Origin: Xanthomarina spongicola
Lineage (GTDB): Bacteria > Bacteroidota > Bacteroidia > Flavobacteriales > Flavobacteriaceae
DNA: 64,000 nucleotides
Direction: 5' to 3'
NCBI RefSeq assembly: GCF_003148645.1
Contig: NZ_QGGP01000002.1
Span: 105,285 to 169,284, forward strand
This document shows, piece by piece, positions 57,109-64,000 of this stretch. The notes under the pieces were generated by a model that worked only from the letters and a program-made list of their open reading frames with translations, searched no databases and was not told the DNA's origin. Made by a program: the position numbers and the translations under genes. Position 1 is the first letter of the stretch; the number at the start of each line of letters is the position of its first letter.

Positions 57109-57957
57109 ATGAAAAAGATATTCTACATTTTATTTTGTTTGCCGTTGTGTTTTTTTGCACAAGATGATTTATTGGATGAAATTGATACCGATTCAATTAC
57201 TAACAATTATGCCGATGCTGCTTTTAAAGGGCTAAAGATTGTTAATTTTGAATCAACAAAATTAGTTGCTAAAAAAGATTTCACCTTAGTTGTTGCTCAT
57301 AGGTTTGGTAGTGTTGAAAACGGATTTGATTCGTTTTTTGGTTTGGATGATGCTGTAACTAGACTTAATTTTATTTATGGTGTATCTGATGGTTTTAATA
57401 TTGGAATTTCAAGAAGTTCTTATCAAAAAACATATCAAGGATCTATAAAATATCGTTTGCTTAGGCAAAAAGAAAAGGGGGCTCCATTTACTTTAGTTGG
57501 ATTCAATGCTATATTAATCAACACAGCTCTAAGCGAAGATAATTTGCCAAAATTAGAATTTGTAAATAGGCTAAGTTATACGGTACAATTTCTATTATCG
57601 AGAAAGATTAATACAAATTTATCTTTAGAATTAGCACCTACTTTTTTTCATGATAATTATGTTATGGTAAACGATCAAGATAATTCTCAATTTGCTATAG
57701 GTTTTGGAGGAAGGTATAAAATTAGTAAACGTGTATCTATTAATTTGGATTATGGACTCCATCTAAATAGAGCTTCAGACTCACCATTTAGAAATCCTTT
57801 ATCCATAGGTGTTGATTTAGAAACAGGTGGACATGTTTTTCAGATGCATTTTACAAATGCACAACCAATGAATACAAACTACTTTTTAGGTCAATCTACT
57901 GGAGATTGGAGTGAAGGAAATATATATTTTGGGTTTAATTTAAGTAGAACCTTCTAA
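57109..57957 (+). CDS. DUF5777 family outer-membrane beta-barrel protein
   Basis: 282 residues. Signal FCLPLCFFAQ, a short acidic linker, then a barrel that starts LKIVNFESTKLVAKKDFTLV and has repeated amphipathic strands (FTLVGFNAILINTAL; SLELAPTFFHDNYV; ISINLDYGLHLN-type), ending FGFNLSRTF with a terminal Phe. This family is often encoded next to c-type cytochromes and YceI proteins in Bacteroidota. Function unknown; a porin or a barrel that holds a redox partner are both possible. Confidence 0.9.
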   Translation: MKKIFYILFCLPLCFFAQDDLLDEIDTDSITNNYADAAFKGLKIVNFESTKLVAKKDFTLVVAHRFGSVENGFDSFFGLDDAVTRLNFIYGVSDGFNIGISRSSYQKTYQGSIKYRLLRQKEKGAPFTLVGFNAILINTALSEDNLPKLEFVNRLSYTVQFLLSRKINTNLSLELAPTFFHDNYVMVNDQDNSQFAIGFGGRYKISKRVSINLDYGLHLNRASDSPFRNPLSIGVDLETGGHVFQMHFTNAQPMNTNYFLGQSTGDWSEGNIYFGFNLSRTF

Positions 57958-57968
57958 TAAGCGCAAAC

Positions 57969-58328
57969 ATGAAAAAGTTATTAAGTTATGTCTTATTTAT
58001 ATTATTGATGACTAGTTGTACATCTGTTAGTGAAGAAGATTTAATAGATCAAATTCCAATTGAAGATGTCATAACATACAATAGTCAAGTAAAACCTATT
58101 ATAGATAATAATTGCATTAATTGTCATTCCATGCCTCCCGAAAATGGTGCACCAATGTCTTTAGTTAATTATAACGATGTTAAAAACGCAGTAATAAACA
58201 GAGAGTTAATTGAACGAATATCTTCAGAAGATTTAGGATTTTTAATGCCTTTTGGTGGTCCACGTTTACCACAAAACTTAATAGATGTTTTAATTCAGTG
58301 GGAACTTGACGGCTTACTAGAAGAATAA
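57969..58328 (+). CDS. c-type cytochrome lipoprotein
   Basis: 119 residues. Lipoprotein signal ends LLMTSC (C17). The heme c site is CINCH (C49, C52, H53) in YNSQVKPIIDNNCINCHSMP, and M93 in FLMPFGGPRLP is the likely distal ligand. It is a mono-heme cytochrome tied to a membrane, 11 bp behind the DUF5777 gene and 19 bp ahead of the YceI gene, so the four genes from the cupredoxin on should be co-expressed. Confidence 0.93.
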   Translation: MKKLLSYVLFILLMTSCTSVSEEDLIDQIPIEDVITYNSQVKPIIDNNCINCHSMPPENGAPMSLVNYNDVKNAVINRELIERISSEDLGFLMPFGGPRLPQNLIDVLIQWELDGLLEE

Positions 58329-58347
58329 CAAAAAAACACTAATTATT

Positions 58348-58899
58348 ATGAAACAGTTTATAGTTTTACTATTTATGTTGGTAGCGATATCAATAAATGC
58401 TCAGGAAAAGTACATCACTAAATCTGGCGAACTAATATTCGAAGCATCTGTTCCTTCTTTTGAAGAAGTAAAGGCCAAAAACGAATCTGTAACAGCTATT
58501 TTTAATACAGAAAATGGAGAAATTGCTGCTTTGTTATTAGTAAAAGGATTTCGTTTTAAAAATGCTTTAATGGAAGAACATTTTAATGAAAATTATGCAG
58601 AATCAGACCTGTATCCAAAAGCTACATTTAAAGGAAAGATTAAAAATTTCTCATTAGACTTACTAAAAGATTCTAAAAATCATAAAGTTTTAATTGAAGG
58701 TATATTAGATTTTCATGGTCAGTCCAAACAATTATATAATATAGAAGCTTACCTATCAAAAAAAGAGTCTTCATTGATTTTAGATGGGTCATTTACTGTT
58801 CAGGCATCCGATTTTAAAATAGATATTCCAAAAATAGTAAAGAATAAGCTTTCAAATGATGTCCTTGTAACTTTCAATTATGAATTGAATAAGAAATAA
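58348..58899 (+). CDS. YceI family protein
   Basis: 183 residues with a Sec signal (LFMLVAISINAQ). The lipocalin-like YceI fold shows ESVTAIFNTENGEIAAL, FKNALMEEHFNENYAES, YPKATFKGKI and the C-terminal FTVQASDFKIDIP. Members bind isoprenoid chains such as ubiquinone/menaquinone precursors in the periplasm. As the last gene after a cupredoxin, a barrel and a cytochrome, a quinone-binding role in the same redox path is a reasonable inference. Confidence 0.93.
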   Translation: MKQFIVLLFMLVAISINAQEKYITKSGELIFEASVPSFEEVKAKNESVTAIFNTENGEIAALLLVKGFRFKNALMEEHFNENYAESDLYPKATFKGKIKNFSLDLLKDSKNHKVLIEGILDFHGQSKQLYNIEAYLSKKESSLILDGSFTVQASDFKIDIPKIVKNKLSNDVLVTFNYELNKK

Positions 58900-59017
58900 T
58901 TTTTTTTACTTATAGAGCATATTATTTATAACAACATTATTTACTGATTGTTACAGTTGTTTTTTAGTATTTAAGATAATAAAATTCTAAAATTCTTTCA
59001 AATAATCGACAAAACGC

Positions 59018-59047
59018 TTGTTTTTTTCGTTTAATTGCATAAATTTG
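59018..59047 (+). promoter_or_regulatory. Bacteroidota-type promoter of the small secreted protein gene
   Basis: TTG, a 19-base spacer, then TAAATTTG (exact TAnnTTTG). The box ends 26 bp before the ATG at 59074. This is among the best-matching promoters in the window. Confidence 0.7.
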
Positions 59048-59073
59048 TCATATAGAATCCCAAAATCTGTAAT

Positions 59074-59523
59074 ATGAAATCTAAAATTATTTTATTCTGT
59101 TTTACTTTTTTATTCCTAACAGGTGTAAGTTTTGCTCAAAAAGATGCCCCTAAAAGTATTATCAGTCAAGATGTATCTATTTCTAAATACCACGATCGTA
59201 AAGAATTAGAGCAAATGCAAAAAGGCGCTTTATTAGGTTTATATAACGAACGTATAGAAATTATCGTTAAAATATTGCCATATATTGCCTTTGCTACAAA
59301 ACCTGGAGTCACTATGTCAACTTTTGGAATTCCAGATACAAAGGAAAATAGAAATGCTCTAGATGACCAAATAGATGCAACTTCTAATTATTTTCAAAGT
59401 ACCATGGATTTTCAAAATAAAATATTGCCATATTCTGATAGAGCAAATTTAATTGCAGCAATTTTATTTTATGAAGAAACATTAAAAGCATTACATATTT
59501 ATAGTGAAAATAATAGATTTTAA
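59074..59523 (+). CDS. Hypothetical secreted protein, helical
   Basis: 149 residues. Sec signal FTFLFLTGVSFAQ. The mature part is helical and uncharged-to-acidic (KELEQMQKGALLGLYNERIEIIVKI; TSNYFQSTMDFQNKI), with no cysteine, which resembles a small periplasmic four-helix protein. Not recognised by family. It has its own strong promoter and a terminator directly behind it, so it is a single-gene unit. Confidence 0.72.
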   Translation: MKSKIILFCFTFLFLTGVSFAQKDAPKSIISQDVSISKYHDRKELEQMQKGALLGLYNERIEIIVKILPYIAFATKPGVTMSTFGIPDTKENRNALDDQIDATSNYFQSTMDFQNKILPYSDRANLIAAILFYEETLKALHIYSENNRF

Positions 59524-59562
59524 ATAATATTATCTAGTCTAACTAACGTTTCAATATATTTT

Positions 59563-59598
59563 AAAAATATCAAGTCAATAAGCTTGATATTTTTTTTT
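59563..59598 (+). terminator. Rho-independent terminator
   Basis: AAAAATATCAAG pairs with CTTGATATTTTT around an 8-base loop and ends in eight or more T. It lies 40 bp behind the small secreted protein gene. The remaining 200 bp up to 59805 are AT-rich with no gene. Confidence 0.82.
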
Positions 59599-59805
59599 AT
59601 TAATAATTGAAACTCTTAAAAATTGTTACAATAGTATTATTATGATTTAATTTTTTTGAGTATTTAAATTAAAATGTAAGAATAAACTTTCTTAATAGAA
59701 TTAATTTATGTATTTCATCGTTATTATTTGTGTTTAGTGGAATATTTTTATATGTTTGATTAATAATGAAAATAATCTTTATGCTAAATAAATAACTATT
59801 GTACT

Positions 59806-61107
59806 ATGAAAAATCTGCCCCAACTCTTAAGTATTTTTCTATTAGTGTTTTGTAATACCTACTCTCAACAAGAGAAAGGAATTATTGGTACTAATAATTG
59901 GTTAAATTCTTGGACAGAATTTAATTCTAATCAAATTGAATATGGTGAGGCTACCGAAATCCTAACTGGTAATATTACTTCCGATACAAGATTATTAAAG
60001 AAAAACACCTATATGTTATTAGGTGATGTTTTTGTTACAAATAATGCAACCCTTACCATAGAACCTGGAACAATTATTATTGGAGACTTTAAAACTAAAG
60101 GATCCCTTATTATTACAAAAGGTGCAACTATTATTGCTGATGGTCTTGTAACCGATCCTATTGTATTTACCTCAAATAGAAGTGTTAAGAAAGCTGGAGA
60201 CTGGGGAGGAATAATTGTCCTTGGCGATGCACCAATTAATAAATTTGGAAACGAATCTTCAGTAAATCATAATTTTCGTGCTGCTACTTATGAGAATATA
60301 AGTTATGGAGGTGAGAATATAGAAAGTAATTCTGGAATTTTAAGATATGTTAGAATTGAATATGCTGGAAAGAAGCTAAAAAGTGGAGAAAATTTTAATG
60401 CACTGTTATTAGCTGGTGTTGGAAGCCAAACCATTTTAGAAAAAATTATGGTTAGTAATTCTGCAGGTAATTCGTTTGATATTTATGGAGGACAAGTTAA
60501 TTTAAGTAAGATGGTTTCTTATAAATCAAACAAAATTGACTATAACTTTAACTTTGGTACACAATGTAATATCTATAATTCCTTAGCTATTAGATCTTCT
60601 TACGTATCAAGTCCTGATGGATCAAGATGTATTAATATTGCTTCTTATGGAGAAGATAAAGAAGAGGTAGATTTTTCTGTAAAAGAAACTTTTGTAACAG
60701 CTACTAATTTAACCCTTATTAATGTTAGTGATAATCTGCAAACTGAAATTAAATTAGGTTTAGTAAAAGAAGCAATATATGTTGCTGAATATGCTTCACT
60801 TGATATGAGTAAAAGTGTTATTTCAGGTTTTAATCCAGCTGTATTATTTGAAAATAAAATTAAAATTAATAACGAAAATCTGGATAAGATTAGGTTTACT
60901 GAAATGTACTTTAATAATTGTAGAGGAAATATTTTTACCGAATACAATGATAATAACGAAGATTTAGAGAACTGGTATGGAAACAGTAGTTTCTTTAATG
61001 TGTATTCTAAAGGTTTAGATTCTGAAACGTTTATAGATTTAAAAGATTCTAAAAGACCAGATTTTAGATTGCGAATTAATAAAATAATAGCATCAAATCT
61101 AGATTAA
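59806..61107 (+). CDS. Secreted right-handed beta-helix protein
   Basis: 433 residues. Sec signal (FLLVFCNTYSQ). The mature chain has the common Bacteroidota surface-helix motifs: LLGDVFVTNNATLTIEPGTIIIGD, GSLIITKGATIIADGLVTDPIVFTS, GDWGGIIVLGDAPIN, ILRYVRIEYAGKKL and GGQVNLSKMVSYKS, repeated parallel beta turns. The end shows no evident T9SS sorting tail, so it may be periplasmic or reach the surface by another route. Single gene ahead of the type-B protein; function unknown, with carbohydrate or adhesion use typical of the fold. Confidence 0.85.
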   Translation: MKNLPQLLSIFLLVFCNTYSQQEKGIIGTNNWLNSWTEFNSNQIEYGEATEILTGNITSDTRLLKKNTYMLLGDVFVTNNATLTIEPGTIIIGDFKTKGSLIITKGATIIADGLVTDPIVFTSNRSVKKAGDWGGIIVLGDAPINKFGNESSVNHNFRAATYENISYGGENIESNSGILRYVRIEYAGKKLKSGENFNALLLAGVGSQTILEKIMVSNSAGNSFDIYGGQVNLSKMVSYKSNKIDYNFNFGTQCNIYNSLAIRSSYVSSPDGSRCINIASYGEDKEEVDFSVKETFVTATNLTLINVSDNLQTEIKLGLVKEAIYVAEYASLDMSKSVISGFNPAVLFENKIKINNENLDKIRFTEMYFNNCRGNIFTEYNDNNEDLENWYGNSSFFNVYSKGLDSETFIDLKDSKRPDFRLRINKIIASNLD

Positions 61108-61141
61108 GTATACTAATAACTAAAACTTTCTATAAGAACTA

Positions 61142-61170
61142 AATTCTCAAAAAAATACTTTTTGAGAATT
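61142..61170 (+). terminator. Inverted repeat, probable terminator of the beta-helix gene
   Basis: AATTCTCAAAAA and TTTTTGAGAATT pair perfectly around a 5-base loop, 35 bp behind the stop. The T-run is inside the stem rather than after it, so efficiency is uncertain. Confidence 0.55.
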
Positions 61171-61274
61171 CTTATTAATTAATCCAATAAGTTTTAAAAT
61201 TCCCTTGGTTTGTAAAACATGACGTTTATTAATTAAACAGATGGTTTTTCAATAATTGCTAACTAATTAAGCGT

Positions 61275-62735
61275 ATGAATAAAACTACTATTGTAAAAAA
61301 AGTCCTTTTTGTAATGTGTTTTTTTGTTCTTATTCAAACCCAGAACATAAAAGCACAGATAGTTATTGGTGCTCCAAATATAGGGTTTAGTCAAGCTTGT
61401 GCTAATGCGTCATTTAATAACTTTAATGTTACTTTTGTTTTTTCACCAGAAACTGCATTAAGTCCAACCAATCAATTTAATATAGAATTATCTGATGCAG
61501 ATGGGAGTTTTTCTAGTCCAACTGTAGTTTTTACATCAAACGCTGGTTCTGTAACTACATCTCCTGCAACACTTAGTTTTTCATTACCAACAAATACTGC
61601 TGGAGAGTCTTATAGGCTTAGAATAAAAAGTACGGCTCCAGTAGCTACAAGTTCTGGTTCGCCAACTTTTGCAGCCTATTACAAAATTCAAGACAGTCCG
61701 TTTTCAATTAACAATTTAATTTCAACAGCATCATATTGTGCAGGTGGATCTTATTTACTAACGATCGATAATCCAGGAACTGGAATGAACGATTCGCCAT
61801 TAAATTATCCAACACTTACATTTAAATGGTATAAAGAAACTGGTCCAACAACATCTGTTTTTGTTGCAGATGGCGAAAGTTTATTAGTGAATACGCCTGG
61901 AACTTATTTTGTAGAAACAAATTATGGTACTTGTACTTCAGATTCATTCTCAAACAGAGTAACTGTTACTGAAGCAACTTCTGGTTCAACAACTAGTATT
62001 AATTCTAGTCTTGGAAATCCGTTTTGTCCAAGTGGAGGACCAACCATTTTAGCAACTACTTTAGGGAATAGCTACCAATGGTTTTTAAATGGCGAAGCTA
62101 TTTCAGGTGCCACTAACCAAACCTATGAAACTACTTTATCAGGAACATATTCTGTAAGTATTGATTTAGGAAGTTGTGTGACATCAGCTTCAATAGATTT
62201 AGAAAGTGAGATGTTTATAAGTAGTCTGAATATTGAAGATGAAAATTCAATGGAATTTGGAGATACTTTATATGTTGTGGTTTCAACTTCAGCTGAAAAC
62301 CCAGAATTTCAATGGTATTTAAACGATGTGATTATTGTAGGAGCAAATGAAGACTCATATGACGCTACCGAATATGGTAACTATAAAGTAACTATTAGCC
62401 AAACAACTGGTTGTATTGTTTCAGATGAATTATTATTTGAGATTATTGAACCAATAGATCCATTTCCAAATGTAGATAACATCCCAAATTTAATCAGTCC
62501 TAATGGAGATGGGATTAATGATACATGGATAATTCCTAATCAATATGTAAGTGGAACAAATACAGAAGTGATAATTATGAACTCTTATGGAAAAGTAGTT
62601 TTTAATACAACTGATTATCAAAATAACTGGCCAGAGAATGCCATCGATTTTAAAAGTGTAAACCCTGTTTATTATTATGTGATTACAACTCAAGATAATA
62701 AAACTAAAAAAGGATCAATAACCATTGTAAAATAA
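61275..62735 (+). CDS. Gliding-motility-type T9SS substrate with type B sorting domain
   Basis: 486 residues. Signal FVLIQTQNIKAQ. Residues 40-130 form a beta sandwich (FNVTFVFSPETAL, AESYRLRIKSTAP-like), and two Ig/PKD-like repeats follow with YQWFLNGEAISGATNQTYE (about 270) and FQWYLNDVIIVGANEDSYD (about 345). The C-terminal 85 residues are a type B (CHU_C) sorting domain: PNLISPNGDGINDTWII, VIIMNSYGKVVFN and YYYVITTQDN. It is exported by the T9SS and held on the surface. It sits 2 bp before a PorP/SprF gene, the classic pairing for type B substrates. Confidence 0.94.
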   Translation: MNKTTIVKKVLFVMCFFVLIQTQNIKAQIVIGAPNIGFSQACANASFNNFNVTFVFSPETALSPTNQFNIELSDADGSFSSPTVVFTSNAGSVTTSPATLSFSLPTNTAGESYRLRIKSTAPVATSSGSPTFAAYYKIQDSPFSINNLISTASYCAGGSYLLTIDNPGTGMNDSPLNYPTLTFKWYKETGPTTSVFVADGESLLVNTPGTYFVETNYGTCTSDSFSNRVTVTEATSGSTTSINSSLGNPFCPSGGPTILATTLGNSYQWFLNGEAISGATNQTYETTLSGTYSVSIDLGSCVTSASIDLESEMFISSLNIEDENSMEFGDTLYVVVSTSAENPEFQWYLNDVIIVGANEDSYDATEYGNYKVTISQTTGCIVSDELLFEIIEPIDPFPNVDNIPNLISPNGDGINDTWIIPNQYVSGTNTEVIIMNSYGKVVFNTTDYQNNWPENAIDFKSVNPVYYYVITTQDNKTKKGSITIVK

Positions 62736-62737
62736 AA

Positions 62738-64000
62738 ATGAAAACTTATTTACTGATACTAACCATAATCTTATGCTCGACGCAATTTTCCTTTTCTCAG
62801 GAAGATGGTGTTGTGTCTTTGGCTATTCCAGTAAGAAGTTCATTAAAATTTAATAGATATTTAACCAACCCTACTTTTAGTTTTGTAAGAGAACAAAATA
62901 CATATATTAACATTACAAATAAGAGAGAATGGGTTCAATTTGAAGATGCGCCTCAAACCTATTTAATAAATTATACTGGCAGATATAAAGAGAATATTGG
63001 AGTAGGAGTTGGATTGTTTCAACAAAATTATGGTGTATTAACAACCTTTGGAGGTATTTTAAACTTTGCTTATAATGCGAGACTTCAAACCGATAGTAAT
63101 CTAACTTTTGGTTTGAATTTAGGTTTTTATAAGAGTAGTGTTAACGATGGGAAAGTAGTAGTTAATCAAGCAGATCCATCTTTAGAGAATATTCCTTCAA
63201 ATTCTATACTTACTGTTAGTCCTGGTATTAATTATGGTATTGTTTTTTTCGATTTCGGTTTATCTGTAAACAATCTAGTGCAATATAATTTAAAAGCATC
63301 CGAAATGATAAAGGATGATCCACAACAAAGTATACAGGCTCATGTAATGTATACAGGATATATGTATAGTCGTGGTTTCTTTGACGAAAGTAAATTTTCA
63401 GCTTTAGTAAGATCAGAATTTAAAAAAGATCAAACTATTTTTTCAGGAGTAGCTATGCTTACAGTGCCTAAAGGAATTTGGGCTCAATTAGGTTATAATA
63501 CTGTATATGGATTAACAGGAGGTGTTGGTATTAATATCACAAAACAGATTTCTGTAGAATATAATTATGAAAAGGCCATGGGAGATTTATCCACTTTTGG
63601 ATCTTCACATGAATTTACTTTGGCTTACAAATTTAATACTAGAAATAGATACAAGTACAGTGGAGATGATAAAGAAGAAGCTTTACTAGGTGGTAACAAA
63701 AAACATAAACCAGCAGTTTCTAATAAACCAACATTAACTTCTGAAGAAAGAGCTCAATTAGCTGAAGAGAAAGCTTTAGAAAGAGCTGCAAAACAAGAAG
63801 AAGCTAGACTTGCAGCAGAAGCAAGAGCATTAGAAAGAGCTGAAGCACAAGAACAAGCTAGACTAGAAGGTGAGGCCAAAGCTCAAGCATTAGCTGAAGC
63901 TCAAGCAGCAGCACAGACACAAACAACAAATAATGATGCAGAAGCATCAGCATTAGCAGCAGCTCAAGCACAAGCAGACGAAGAAGCTAGGTTAGCAGCA
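62738..64000 (+). CDS. PorP/SprF family T9SS membrane protein with Ala/Glu-rich tail (3' end outside window)
   Basis: Read by hand from the ATG at 62738; 421 codons are open to the window edge. Signal LILTIILCSTQFSFSQ, then the PorP/SprF barrel (residues about 30-305: SLKFNRYLTNPTFSFV, IGVGVGLFQQNYGVL, GIWAQLGYNTVYGLTGGVG, ISVEYNYEKAMGDL, HEFTLAYKF). From about residue 335 on the chain changes to a TolA-like helix of Ala, Glu, Gln and Arg (EEKALERAAKQEEARLAAEA). SprF-type proteins anchor or help export the type B partner encoded just upstream. The tail is unusual and its end is not seen. Confidence 0.92.
   Translation, partial: MKTYLLILTIILCSTQFSFSQEDGVVSLAIPVRSSLKFNRYLTNPTFSFVREQNTYINITNKREWVQFEDAPQTYLINYTGRYKENIGVGVGLFQQNYGVLTTFGGILNFAYNARLQTDSNLTFGLNLGFYKSSVNDGKVVVNQADPSLENIPSNSILTVSPGINYGIVFFDFGLSVNNLVQYNLKASEMIKDDPQQSIQAHVMYTGYMYSRGFFDESKFSALVRSEFKKDQTIFSGVAMLTVPKGIWAQLGYNTVYGLTGGVGINITKQISVEYNYEKAMGDLSTFGSSHEFTLAYKFNTRNRYKYSGDDKEEALLGGNKKHKPAVSNKPTLTSEERAQLAEEKALERAAKQEEARLAAEARALERAEAQEQARLEGEAKAQALAEAQAAAQTQTTNNDAEASALAAAQAQADEEARLAA

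Overview
The window is chromosomal DNA from a Bacteroidota bacterium, almost certainly a member of the Flavobacteriaceae. The evidence is low GC, type IX secretion (T9SS) sorting domains of both A and B type, a PorP/SprF-family protein, DUF6090, DUF5777 and HYC_CC_PP family proteins, a fused E1 alpha/beta 2-oxoacid dehydrogenase, an ECF sigma/FecR/TonB-receptor unit, and promoters of the Bacteroidota TTG-N18-20-TAnnTTTG type. The species cannot be named from the sequence alone. I see no rRNA, tRNA, CRISPR array, prophage or intact insertion sequence. One short intergenic stretch may be a decayed transposase tail.

Layout. 1-9.6 kb: an FMN/glutamate-synthase-like protein (cut by the window edge), an AsmA-like membrane protein, the PcrA/UvrD helicase, a lipoprotein esterase, a YciO-type YrdC protein, an OmpA-like lipoprotein, a GT2 glycosyltransferase and a small PD-(D/E)xK protein. 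9.6-15.1 kb: holA, a DUF6090 protein, a YdeI-like protein with a CDGSH iron-sulfur tail, and a methyltransferase-DoxX-DUF202 cluster. 15.1-26.7 kb, mostly minus strand: the fused E1 dehydrogenase, an unknown secreted protein, an M1-peptidase-like protein that has lost its zinc site and carries an apparent outer-membrane barrel, a T9SS-exported endonuclease/exonuclease/phosphatase protein, a LOG-family protein, a 56-residue membrane protein and uvrA. 26.9-37.0 kb: an unusually long Cys/Met-type PLP enzyme, small conserved unknowns, acpH, glmM, an LpxL-like acyltransferase, a rhomboid protease, a TlpA-like thioredoxin and mnmE.

37.1-47.3 kb is a copper/silver-resistance operon: HYC_CC_PP protein, CusA-type RND pump, TolC-type outer-membrane protein, CopA-type P1B ATPase, CusB-type adaptor and an HMA-domain lipoprotein. 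The ATPase would move Cu(I) out of the cytoplasm, and the tripartite RND system would move it from the periplasm across the outer membrane. Small Cys-rich or His/Met-rich domains recur in four of the six proteins.

47.5-54.2 kb (minus) holds a T9SS leucine-rich-repeat protein and a sigma-anti-sigma-TonB-receptor signalling unit. Divergent from the sigma gene, 54.4-58.9 kb holds two related acidic lipoproteins, an OB-fold protein, and a run of a T9SS cupredoxin, a DUF5777 beta-barrel, a c-type cytochrome lipoprotein and a YceI protein. The last four look like an extracytoplasmic redox module and are the best candidate here for an under-described system. 59-64 kb holds a small secreted unknown, a beta-helix surface protein, and a T9SS type-B protein next to a PorP/SprF protein with an Ala/Glu-rich tail that runs off the window.
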